Below the pieces are notes generated by a model that was not told the DNA's origin, did no database searches, and was given only the letters and a program-made list of their open reading frames with translations. From assembly GCA_965263285.1 (NCBI GenBank), contig CBDHHD010000003.1, positions 1 to 42,928 of the forward strand: a stretch of 42,928 nt of DNA. The letters run 5' to 3'. Below, one piece after another: positions 20,082 to 28,737 of the stretch. The first letter of the stretch is position 1. Every line of letters starts with the position of its first letter. This DNA is from JASGCP01 sp965263285. Lineage in GTDB: Bacteria; Bacteroidota; Bacteroidia; Chitinophagales; Chitinophagaceae. A program made the translations under genes and the position numbers.

Positions 20082-20138
20082 AATAATCAATATAAATAAA
20101 CTAAAATCTTCTATTATAAAATAGGAGGTTTTTTTTAT
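20073..20138 (+). terminator. Rho-independent terminator
   Basis: ACCTCCTA (20073-20080) pairs with TAGGAGGT (20122-20129), followed by a run of T; the loop is 41 bases and AT-rich. The stop codon of the upstream gene lies inside the left arm. It ends the 14212-20081 operon. Confidence 0.65.
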
Positions 20139-20179
20139 TGCCCTTTTTTTAAATGAAAAAAAAATCAAAAAAAAATTTA

Positions 20180-20208
20180 TTGATTTATTTTTTTTAATTT
20201 GTTATAAT
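20180..20208 (+). promoter_or_regulatory. Promoter of the amidotransferase operon
   Basis: TTGATT (20180-20185), 17-base spacer, TATAAT (20203-20208) preceded by TGT (extended -10). The leader up to ATG 20292 contains a small hairpin at 20260-20277 (CCACAGG ACA CCT-C-GTGG) just upstream of the start. Confidence 0.7.
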
Positions 20209-20291
20209 TTGTATATCTCTTTTTAAAAGGAAGAGAAATAACAAAAACAAAAAATAATACCACAGGACACCTCGTGGAAAAAAATAAAATT

Positions 20292-21311
20292 ATGTGTGGA
20301 ATAATAAAAACAAACAAAAAAAATTTAAAGACTCTTTATAAGAATCAAGAACACAGGGGCTCACAAAGTTATGGAATGTTGGTAGTTTCAAAAAAATCAA
20401 TATTAAAAAAAGTTTATAGATTTAAAGAATTTAAAGAGATAGATAAAATTTTAAAATCTGTTGAAAACTCCGATGTTATTTTCTTTCATCACAGATTTGC
20501 GACGAGCACTCCTAACTTTTTATCACAGACTCATCCTATAAGAACAGATTTTAATGTAGGAAAAGAAAAATACACATTATACACAATACATAATGGAATT
20601 ATTAGAAACTGCGATGAATTAAGAAAAAAACACTTAAAAAATGGTAAAAAATATACCACAGATTTAGAAAAAACAGAATCATATTGAAATGAATATACAA
20701 AGAAAAAAATAGATTATAAGTATAATACACTATTTAATGACTCCGAGTCTATTGGTGTAGAAATAGCATCTATATTAGAAAAGAAAAAAATTCTTGATAT
20801 ACAAGAATATATGTTTAAAGATATACAAGGTATGCTCGCTTGTTTTTTTATCATCGTAGATAAAGATAACAGGGTTGTAAAAGAATCGTATTATAGAAGT
20901 GGAAACCCTATTAAGTATAATAAACTTACAGGAGATATTGGGTCTGAGGTAAAAGGTATGTTAATAGAAGAAAACAAGTGTTTCAATCAAAAATTTAAAA
21001 GATTATCTCATAATATAAAATTTACTTATGATGTAGAATTAAGCGATGAATATGGTGCATATTATTATGGCACAAAGTCCAGCAGTGGAACAATAAATAA
21101 AGATTATGATTATGATTATTATCATAATAAATATGATAACAATTATCACATAAACAACTCAAAATCCAGTGCAGTTAAAATATATTGTGATATATGCGAC
21201 GACGAGGCAATTAGTAGAATTTATTTAGAAGGAATACCTTATAATTTCTGTTGTGATGAGTGTAAGCACGAGTTGATAGATTATCACAAAAAAGTGTGAG
21301 AAAAAAATTAA
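20292..21311 (+). CDS. Class II glutamine amidotransferase with C-terminal zinc finger
   Basis: 339 residues. ATG 20292 is chosen because it puts Cys at position 2 (MCGI), the N-terminal nucleophile of Ntn-type amidotransferases; a GTG at 20274 would bury it. HHRFATST (66-73), THPIRTDF and IHNGIIRN (99-106) match the glutaminase site that frees ammonia from glutamine. After about residue 240 there is a Tyr/Asp/Asn-rich linker, then CDIC (299-302) and CCDEC (320-324), a treble-clef-like zinc finger that may anchor the enzyme to a partner. Ammonia is normally passed to a synthetase; the amidoligase-like gene at 22711 is the best candidate. TGA codons at two sites are Trp. Confidence 0.8.
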
Positions 21312-21339
21312 AAATTAAAAATTAAATAATAATAAATAT

Positions 21340-21741
21340 ATGCAAAACTTAATTAAAAAAATACAAAAAGATTTAAAAGATTTTAAAAAAGAAACAAAAT
21401 CTTATTTAAAAGACAGGTCATTTGATTTTTTCAATAAAAAAGAAACAGAGAATTATATAGAACAAGTCTTAAATGGAGATTGTGTTGGGGACACCGATTT
21501 TGAGAACTCAATGTGAGAAGCAGGGTATATTTCAGGGGCGGAAGAAATAATAGGAGAAATTTTATCTTATAAAGAAAAAGAAAAAGAAAAAGAAAAAGAA
21601 TTAGAATTTGAAAAAGAAAGAGTTTATTATAGAAGTTTAGTTGCAGAGATGTGAGATATCATTAAAAATGATGGATTAGAAGATGCTGTTTTCTTTACAG
21701 AAGAAAATAAAAAGAAATTTAAAAAAGAATTTAAAGCATAA
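21340..21741 (+). CDS. Lys/Glu-rich coiled-coil protein, 133 aa
   Basis: ATG 21340 (leader AATAAATAT) to TAA 21739-21741. Helical throughout, with a stretch of alternating Lys-Glu pairs around residues 80-90 (AAAGAA repeats at the DNA level) and an EAGYISGAEEIIGEIL segment. TGA codons read as Trp. No family recognised; it lies between the amidotransferase and the amidoligase-like gene. Confidence 0.6.
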
Positions 21742-21765
21742 TAATAATAATAATATAATAAATAT

Positions 21766-22293
21766 ATGACAAAAGAAGAAATATTAAAATGAAAAGATGA
21801 TGATGGAACACCTTGATATGGAAAATGAGATAATAATAAGAATTATGGTATTTATAGACCACATCCTGTGGATGTAAAAGAAAGTGTTTTATTAAAAGAA
21901 AAAATTATTAAAAAGATAGATAGACTTATAGAAGAAGGTTGTATTGTGTATAGAGAAGAAAGAAATACTTGTTTTGTCAATTCTACTTCATTATGTCTAT
22001 ATGAGAACCATAATAAAGATGCAGAGAATATAAAACCAGATATACATATAAAGAAAAATCTACATGCACTTCATAAAGAAAATTATGGGTGAGGTATGAT
22101 ATATATATTAGAAGAAGATTTATGTTATAAAATAACTCCACAAGATATAAAATATATTTATAATTATCTTGAAAAGATATATGATACTCAGCAGGATATT
22201 ATAAGTATATCAAAGGGAGAGAAGATGATAAATGATGAAAAGACAAAGGAAAAGAATAAAATAGATAATATAAATAACTTTTTAAAGATATAA
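21766..22293 (+). CDS. Hypothetical protein, 175 aa
   Basis: ATG 21766 (leader AATAAATAT) to TAA 22291-22293, crossing five TGA Trp codons in the first and middle parts. It has a Trp-rich head (LKWKDDDGTPWYGKW), then VSTSLCLYENH-like beta segments with His/Cys residues and a helical Lys-rich tail. I do not recognise a domain. It sits in the amidotransferase-amidoligase operon, so it might be a substrate or accessory protein. Confidence 0.6.
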
Positions 22294-22322
22294 ATTATTA
22301 TTAAATAAAAATAAATAAATAT

Positions 22323-22706
22323 ATGAAAAATAAAAAAACAAGATTATTTGAAATACAAAAAGTCGTAAAGGAGGGTTGAGAACAATTTAAAGCAGAAGCA
22401 GAAGCAGAAAATTACTTGACTATAAAAGAAGCAGGACAAGACATAAAACATATAGAAAATTTCTATTATGAGTATGTAGAACCCTCTTTAAAAACAGAAT
22501 TTTTTGTTAGTTTCTTTTATGACACGAGTTTAGATAACTCGCTCGTAGAAGTAGGGTATTATTTAAAACCAGTAAAGTTAAATAATAGTGTGGAATACCC
22601 TAAGATATTAGTAGATACAGATTGATGATTTAGCAGTTTAAATGAATTTGCGGGGAAGATATACCGAACAGAATTATTAGTTAAAAAATTAAAAAATTTA
22701 AATTAA
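22323..22706 (+). CDS. Hypothetical protein, 127 aa
   Basis: ATG 22323 (AATAAATAT leader) to TAA 22704-22706. The frame contains two adjacent TGA codons (22623-22628) read as Trp-Trp. Mixed alpha/beta with TEFFVSFFYDTSLD and VEVGYYLKPVKLNN strands. No recognised family. Its downstream spacing of four bases to the amidoligase-like gene indicates one operon. Confidence 0.6.
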
Positions 22707-22710
22707 ATTT

Positions 22711-24237
22711 ATGAAATTAGATAATGAAAAATTTTTAGAATACTTAAATTCTAAGAAGTATGGTATAGAGTTAGAAGGAGTGTTGGATGAAAACTATCGT
22801 GATGAATTAGATAGTTATTTAGAAGATAATTTATTGAATGTTGGATTTGAAACACAAGAAGATGGATCAATTTCTTGTGAAAATGGGAATGAAGGATTTG
22901 AATTAGTCTCGCATCCTTTAAAATTTGAAAAAAGAAATAATATGTGAGTAGAGATAGAAAAAATTAAAAAAGAATTCTCTATATCTGTGAACTCGTCTTG
23001 CGGTTATCATCTCCACATAGACACAGCAGACTTTTCAATGCAAGACATAAAAAGATTATACAAAAACTTACAAAATATACAGAGTTGAATCTTTATGGGA
23101 TTATCTAAGTCCAGACTTATGAATTCTTATTGCAAACCTTTATGTGATGAATATAAGTCTCATAAAGAATTTTTAAAAAAAAAATTTGAATTAGATAAAA
23201 AACAAGATGCGAAGGGACAAGGTAAATACAATTCTGGAAGATATGACTGATTGAATATATGGTCTCATCTTCAGTATGATAACATAGAGATAAGATGTCA
23301 TAATGGAACTTTTGAAGAGAATAAGATAAATAATTGATTGGAATTTTGAATGTATATTGTATGTATAACTAAGTATTATAAAAAGAATAATTTGAGTGTG
23401 AAATGAATTAAGGAGAATATGAATTGATTTTATGTGTATTGGGAAGAAAGAATCTCACAGAAGAAAAATGAAAAACTCAGATATATAAAAGAAGAATTAG
23501 AGTATAAATATAGAACACTACAATTAAAATTATCAGGAGGAACTTTTCTTAGTTTAGATGAAGAAACTAAGATAAAAAATGCTTGTCGTGAGATAGTTGA
23601 TGAATTATTTGAAAAGGTTAGAAATATAAATACCATTGACGAATTGAGAAAAAATGCAGTAGATGATGCGAACAGATATAATAAAAATAATTTCAATGTA
23701 TTTGATTATATTTTTCAGGGAAAATTAGAATGTTTTAATGTAAATTTTTATGATAAAAATTTCAATCCTGTTTTTCAAGGTCGTGATAATATTGGTAAAT
23801 TAAGTTTTTCTACAAAACAATTTGGAAATTCTATAAGTGTAGAATTCTCAGATTGGAGATATAAAATTTATTTTAAAGAAAATGAATATATACAATATAT
23901 AAAAAATGAGTTAAAAAGAAAAGATATTTTATCAAATTTAGATATAAATTTAGATAGAATAAACAATCTTATTAGAGAAAAGAACAAAAATTATGATTTT
24001 TATAACAAAATACTGGTAGAAAATGGAGTAAGTATTGTAGAATTAAAAGATAAAAATAAGATAATAGATATGATAAATTTTTGGGCAGATGAAAAAATAA
24101 TGTCTTTTGTAGAAAATCTAAAACAATGATGTTTTGAATTAAACCATAAAATTGGTGTAGAGAGTAAAAAAGAAGCAAGAAAAGCATATATAGAAAGAAA
24201 CAAGTCTCAACTTGAATTAGATAATATTGAGTTATAG
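22711..24237 (+). CDS. Amidoligase-like enzyme (glutamine-synthetase-fold family)
   Basis: 508 residues, ATG 22711, TAG 24235-24237. The N-terminal 230 residues carry the pattern of the putative amidoligase family: YGIELEGV (17-24), GFELVSHPL (62-70), SSCGYHLHID (95-104), an RYDWLNIW segment and EIRCHNGT (193-200) followed by a Trp-rich helix. Such enzymes use ATP to join an amine and a carboxylate. The remaining 270 residues are a helical, Lys/Asn-rich region with no recognised domain. About ten Trp codons are TGA. Together with the class II amidotransferase upstream it suggests a peptide or metabolite amidation pathway. Family call by motif, without a database search. Confidence 0.72.
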
Positions 24238-24566
24238 CTATAACAGATTGGTAGGGGCGGGGCGGGGGTAGAAAACACCCCTCGTACACCCATAACATAA
24301 ACATATAACATAACATATACACGAACACCTGTATTTATATAGTTATTATATTTTTATGGGGGTGGGGTTGAAGAAATAGGACTCTAACTAACAAAACTAT
24401 AACAGGAATATTGTTAAAAAAAATATAAAGTTATGGAATGTTGGGGCGGGGGAAGAGAAAATACCCCTTTGAATAACTTTATAAAAAATGTTATACTAAA
24501 AACATCCTTTAAATAGGATTTAAAAGCAATTAAAAACAAAACAAATAAACAAAAAAATAAAAATTT
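24231..24566 (+). promoter_or_regulatory. Non-coding stretch with G-rich hairpins, palindrome and promoter
   Basis: No gene seen on either strand. It opens with a 14-base palindrome GTTATAGCTATAAC (24231-24244) over the previous stop codon. G-runs follow: GGGGCGGGGCGGGGG near 24255 with a CCCC partner after a GTAGAAAACA-type loop, GGGGG-T-GGGG near 24360, and GGGGCGGGGG near 24443 with its own CCCC partner. A promoter follows: TTGAAT (24469-24474), 17 bases, TATACT (24492-24497) with TGT before it, driving the gene at 24567. Confidence 0.55.
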
Positions 24567-25058
24567 ATGCAAAAAACAATTTATAAAAATGATCATGTGG
24601 AATTTATAGAATCAAATGAGAGTGGATTTTTAAAAAATAAAATTATAAATTTAAAAGAAAACTTTGAATATAATTTTAAATCAGTTCATCCATCCTATAA
24701 AATCCGAGTAATGGAATTATTAAAGGGAACTAAAACAGAATTTAGAACTGATGCTAATTTTTTAAATGAGTTTCTCGGAGGAATGGTACAAGTAGATATA
24801 AAAAAACTACTTGAAAAGTTTCAAGATTATGATAATCTACACCTTTATAAAGAAGACGAACCAGAGGAGGGGGAGGACGAACCAGAAGTTTTTCAATGAA
24901 TGCTTTGCGAGGAGGAAATGCTAGAATGATACCTTGCTAATGGAAACTTCGTCCCTTGATATCATAATGAAGAGTTAGATTTATATTTTTATGCTATTAC
25001 TCACTTTGGCATCGCGTGAAGATATGTCTCTGAAACTATAAAAATAAATAACAAATAA
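24567..25058 (+). CDS. Hypothetical protein, 163 aa
   Basis: ATG 24567 (leader AAAAATTT) to TAA 25056-25058 across six TGA Trp codons. The first 80 residues are mixed alpha/beta with YKIRVMELLKGTKTEFRTD. An acidic hinge (EDEPEEGEDEPE) leads into a Trp-rich C-terminal part ending in AITHFGIAW. No family recognised. It is the first gene after the promoter at 24469. Confidence 0.6.
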
Positions 25059-25068
25059 TAACAAATAT

Positions 25069-25233
25069 ATGATAATAAAAATTTTAAAAAATGTTTTCTG
25101 GGCAGTAGTGATATATCTTATGATAGACTGGGCGAGTTTCTTTTTATGAGTTGCTTCTAACCAGCATCCAGTGGAAGGGAGTTTCTACTTTGGAATTATT
25201 ACAACTAAACTTTTAAAATGAATTTTAATATAA
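25069..25233 (+). CDS. Small membrane protein, 54 aa
   Basis: ATG 25069 (leader AACAAATAT) to TAA 25231-25233. Residues 3-27 (IKILKNVFWAVVIYLMIDWA) form one hydrophobic helix and the end (ITTKLLKWILI) a possible second. TGA codons read as Trp. No family recognised; possibly an envelope-acting early peptide. Confidence 0.5.
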
Positions 25234-25251
25234 TATAAAAATAAAAAATAT

Positions 25252-25530
25252 ATGCAAATAATAAATGAAATAGAATCAAATATATATAAAGATATGATTA
25301 TAAAAATGAAATATATCACAAGGGATATTACAGACGAGGCGGGGGCGGTGGAAGCACTGGAGCAAATAAATAACTTGTATAAAACACAATATCAAAAGTC
25401 ATTATATAATACTGAGTTGTATAAATTAAATGAAATAAAAAAGGTTTTAAATAGATTTAAATTTAATGATACACTTAGAGTGAACGAGTCCGATGTATAT
25501 TTAATTAAAGACTGATTAAAAGATTTATAG
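25252..25530 (+). CDS. Hypothetical helical protein, 92 aa
   Basis: ATG 25252 to TAG 25528-25530, one TGA (25513) read as Trp. Predominantly helical with GAVEALEQINNLYKTQYQ and KLNEIKKVLNRF, possibly a small coiled coil. The GC-rich patch coding DEAGAVEA stands out in this AT-rich genome. Last gene before a clear terminator. No family recognised. Confidence 0.55.
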
Positions 25531-25559
25531 ATATTATATATATATAATAAATAAAAATA

Positions 25560-25587
25560 ACACTTGTATAATAGCAAGTGTTTTTTT
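25560..25587 (+). terminator. Rho-independent terminator
   Basis: ACACTTG (25560-25566) pairs with CAAGTGT (25575-25581), 8-base loop, followed by seven T. It closes the amidotransferase operon and separates early from late genes. Confidence 0.85.
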
Positions 25588-25593
25588 ATGTTA

Positions 25594-25639
25594 TGTCAAT
25601 GCTTGACATTATTATATAGTGTTGTGATATGTTATATCA
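25594..25639 (+). promoter_or_regulatory. Two-palindrome operator/promoter candidate
   Basis: Two inverted repeats with 3-base centres: TGTCAATGCTTGACA (25594-25608), whose right arm is a perfect TTGACA -35, and TGATATGTTATATCA (25625-25639), which covers the expected -10 position. No gene follows for about 370 bases, so any transcript would be a leader or small RNA. Confidence 0.45.
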
Positions 25640-25912
25640 TAATAATAAAGGGGACAGGAGCAAAGGGGCGGAACCAAATCCCCCCTCACAACTACCAACT
25701 ACCAACTTCTATATTATCTACAATCTAACATTTTCCTATTCCCAACTTTTTATCCATTCCCAACATTTTTATTTTCCATTTTTATTTCCATTTTTATTTC
25801 ACATTTTAATTTTTATTTCAAATTTTTATTTCCCATTTTTATATATTCACTTAATATTTTTATTTCCTATTTTTATTTCCTATTCCCAACACACAATCAT
25901 AAAAATAAATAT
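25640..25912. repeat. Pyrimidine-rich degenerate tandem repeats, non-coding
   Basis: The plus strand carries about eight degenerate copies of CATTTTTATTTC between roughly 25766 and 25885, flanked by three copies of ATTCCCAAC (near 25738, 25757 and 25882). A GGGGCGG/CCCCCC hairpin lies near 25664-25690. A 95-codon open frame on plus (from 25629) is low complexity, has no leader and is not accepted as a gene. It may be an origin unwinding region or a spacer between gene modules. Confidence 0.55.
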
Positions 25913-25962
25913 TTGACATTTATTTTTTGTTAGAGTATAATGTATTTGTTATAATAACAAAT
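25913..25962 (+). promoter_or_regulatory. Late structural promoter with operator-like palindrome
   Basis: TTGACA (25913-25918), 17-base spacer, TATAAT (25936-25941): a full consensus promoter. The perfect 19-base palindrome ATTTGTTATAATAACAAAT (25944-25962) starts about where transcription should begin, as expected for a repressor site. First gene of the portal-capsid operon starts at 26013. Confidence 0.8.
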
Positions 25963-26012
25963 AACAAATTATTAATTTTAAATATTAAATAAAAATAAAA
26001 ATAAAAAAATAT

Positions 26013-26392
26013 ATGTTAGAACAAAATGAAAATTTAGAAGAAGTTAAAGTTCACAAGACCAATCACAAGACCAATCACAAGACCAATCACAAGAAGAAGT
26101 CAAAGTAGAAACACAAGAAGAAAATATTCCTGTTGATCCTTCTGATGATAAAGTTGAAGATAAAGTAGAAACAACAGAAGATGTTGAGGCTACAAGAGAA
26201 AAAGTTTTAAAAAGTTTCTCAGAACAATCAGAAGAAATTATAAAAGATTTTAAAGATAAACAAGAAAAATTAGATTCTGATTTAAAATCTCAATTAAAAG
26301 ACTTAGATTATAAAAGAGCAATTTCTCTTGTTAATCCAGAAAATAAAGACGAAATCTCAAGAATTAAAGTTCTTTATGGAGTTGGTAATTAA
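26013..26392 (+). pseudogene. Acidic small protein split by a frameshift at a 12-bp repeat
   Basis: ATG 26013 with the standard leader (AAAAAAATAT) reads 31 residues, then hits TAG after translating a repeat as HKTN units. From 26051 the -1 frame is open to TAA 26390-26392 and reads the same repeat as SQDQ units, followed by a normal-looking acidic helical protein (EEVKVETQEEN through RIKVLYGVGN). That frame has no start codon of its own. One missing base near 26050 explains both halves. It lies where phages often have a small head protein before the portal. It could be a sequencing or assembly error in the repeat, a slippage-controlled gene or a true mutation. Confidence 0.55.
26051..26093 (+). 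repeat. 12-bp tandem repeat TCACAAGACCAA
   Basis: Three full copies and one partial copy of TCACAAGACCAA. The array sits exactly where the reading frame changes between the two halves of the surrounding gene, and it is a likely place for slipped-strand length changes. Confidence 0.8.
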
Positions 26393-26416
26393 TTAAATAA
26401 ATAATTAAATAAATTT

Positions 26417-26623
26417 ATGTATAAAGATTATAAAAATAAAAAAGGTTGTGAAAATATGGATAAAGAAGATATGGAAGAAATGGACGAAAAAGACGAAAAA
26501 TACGAAAAGAAAGACAAAAAAAGTTGAATGAAAAAAGATAAAATGGAAGATAAAATGGACGATAAAAAAGATATGAAAAAGAAAGCAATGAATAATGCTT
26601 TTAAAAAGACAATGAAAATATAA
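26417..26623 (+). CDS. Highly charged small protein, 68 aa
   Basis: ATG 26417 (leader AATAAATTT) to TAA 26621-26623; one TGA read as Trp. Composition is almost only Lys, Asp, Glu and Met (MEEMDEKDEKYEKKDKK). No fold can be assigned. Small charged proteins in this spot are sometimes scaffold- or capsid-associated, but nothing here shows that. Confidence 0.55.
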
Positions 26624-26663
26624 TTTAAAAATAACTAACTAATTAATTAATTAATAACCATAT

Positions 26664-28598
26664 ATGTCAGCAAATGCCATCGCAAGAGCCATAGAAGGAG
26701 TTAATAAACTTTTTAACAATGTTAATAAGGTTGATTCTTCTGATAAGTTCTTAGACGAAGGTGTGAAAACACCAAATGAAGAACTTGGTGTTTTTTCTAT
26801 TCAAAAAAATGATGAGGATTTAATTAAAATAGCAGAAAACTATGAAAAATCTTGAAAATCATATTATGATGCTAAAAAAGAAACATTTGATAAAAATATG
26901 AGTTATTATCTTGGTGTTAAATATGGTAGTAATAAAGAGAGAATATCTCAAAATAGTGCGGGAAACTTGATTTTTGAAGCAGTAGAGACACTTATACCTG
27001 CCTCATTGGGTAAAAATCCTGAGCCATTGGTATTTCCTTCTACTAACAAGAAAGGAGACTTAGCAATGTATTTGGCTTCTGATATAAAAACAATGCTACA
27101 ATACCATACTAAAATTAAAAAACTTAGAAAGATATTGTTTAAATTGGTTAGGGGGTGAGCCATATATCAAATAGGATGCTTAAAACACGGGTGAGATGAA
27201 GATTTAGATGACATATCTACTACTTTAATAAACCCTGAAAATCTTATTTTGGACCCTGATTCTTGAATTGATGAGAAATGTGAATATACAGGTTATGTGA
27301 TTGGAGAAAAAGTTTCTATTCGTGCTGAGGAATTTATATCCAAATATGATGTCCCACAGAAAGTCGTAGATGAGATAAAAAGCGAAACAAAAAATCAATT
27401 AAGTAATAAGATTATTTTCACTGAATGAACTACTGATGACTTCGTATTTATTAAATATAAGAAAAATATAATAGATAAATACCCAAATCCTAATTTTATT
27501 CAAATTGAAGACCAAGTTAAATTAAATGAAGCTGGTATTGATGTAAAAAATCACTTTAAAAAACCTAAAAAGAACTATACTTTCTTATCTGTATTCTCAT
27601 TAGGTAAGCAACCTTTTGACGAAACAGGTCTCATAGAGCAAAATAGACCCAATCAAGACATAATAAACTCAAGAATTACCCAAATAGACTATAATGTCAC
27701 AAGATCTAATAATGCTATTGTTTTTGGGGGTAATTTAAACCAAGAGCAAGCAGATAAGGCTTCTGCCGCCCTTACAAAAGGACATAATATATACTTGCCA
27801 GGAGATGATGTGAATAAAAATATTAAATATCTCCCAGCCCAATCAATTCCTGATTCACATTTTAATTTCTTAGAGACTGTAAAAAGAGATTCCAGATCGT
27901 CTTTTGGAATTACAGGTATTTCTCCTACTGAGTTAAAAAAAGATATTCCAGTTAGGGGTCAGATATTAAATCAATCTTTTGATACAGGTAGAATAAATGG
28001 AAGTATAGGAGAAGCAATTGAAGGTGTTGTAGAGAATGTTTTTAACTGATGATATCAAATGTATAAAGTGTTCTATACAGAAGAGAAATATGCCTCATTT
28101 TACGGAGATCAAGAAGTGAATAAATTTGTTTCCTTATCAAGAACAAAATTAAACGAAGATATGGTAATATCTATTGCTCCAAATTCATTACTTCCAAAAG
28201 ATGAAGTATCCTTAGCAAATCAAACTATGGAATTATATAAATTACAGGCTATTGACCTTGAGACACTTTATCAAAAATTGAATTTCCCAGACCCACATAA
28301 ACTTGCAGGCGAAGTATGATTATCAAAATTAGACCCACTTACTTTTATCAAGTTAAAATATCCTGATATAGCCCAACAAATACAACAATCACAAATTGAA
28401 AATGCACAATTACAACAACAAACAACTACAGCCCAAGATATACAACAAGGAGGTTCACCAAAAGAACAGCCTATACCAAGCCCAGGCACAAGTATAGGTA
28501 ATGATGCAGATCCTTTTTCTAATACAACTTCTGAAGAAGATGTATCAAGAGAAGAGACACCTGCTAACTTCTCTGGTGTATCTTTACCACCAATTTAA
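26664..28598 (+). CDS. Portal protein
   Basis: 644 residues from ATG 26664 to TAA 28596-28598, including a tandem TGA-TGA (28047-28052) read as Trp-Trp. Portal-like features: GNLIFEAVETLIPASLGKNP near 90-110, the wing segment with LINPENLILDPDSW, an EQNRPNQDIINSRITQID stem helix, and the long C-terminal helix followed by a Gln-rich tail (QQIQQSQIENAQLQQQ). The order of portal, scaffold and capsid genes supports the call. It forms the dodecameric DNA channel at one vertex and docks the terminase. Confidence 0.82.
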
Positions 28599-28627
28599 TT
28601 GACAAATTAAAAGTAAAGATATATAAT
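28599..28627 (+). promoter_or_regulatory. Consensus promoter before the scaffold and capsid genes
   Basis: TTGACA (28599-28604), 17-base spacer, TATAAT (28622-28627), directly after the portal stop codon. It would add extra transcription of scaffold and major capsid genes, whose products are needed in bulk. Confidence 0.8.
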
Positions 28628-28633
28628 AGTTCA

Positions 28634-28737
28634 AAACGACCTTTCTCGGTTGTGTCGTAAAACAAAAACCTGCGAAAACTTTAATAAATAATTTTCGTCT
28701 CGGAGCGAAATAAAAAAAATCCTGTGTAAATAAAATT
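28634..28737 (+). ncRNA. Structured leader RNA with alternative stems
   Basis: About 104 untranslated bases before the scaffold ATG. Hairpin 1: ACGACC (28636-28641) with GGTTGT (28648-28653). ACGAC can also pair with GTCGT (28654-28658). TTTTCG (28692-28697) can pair back with CGAAAA (28673-28678), or TTTCG (28693-28697) can pair forward with CGAAA (28706-28710); the two stems exclude each other. This is the arrangement of a switching leader, though no ligand or regulator is evident. Confidence 0.5.

Noticed and set aside
20122..20129. TAGGAGGT as a Shine-Dalgarno sequence
   Set aside because: It is the right arm of a terminator stem and no start codon follows at a suitable distance; other genes lack such a site.
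25629..25916. 95-codon forward frame rich in Phe, Ile and Tyr
   Set aside because: It is a translation of the pyrimidine repeats, lacks an A-rich leader and has no domain-like composition.
26040..26060. Programmed -1 ribosomal frameshift site
   Set aside because: No canonical slippery heptamer at the junction; a missing base in or next to the tandem repeat is simpler.
26051..26093. CRISPR-like array at the 12-base repeat
   Set aside because: Units are directly adjacent without spacers and lie within a coding sequence; no cas genes are present apart from a RecB-like nuclease with a recombination context.
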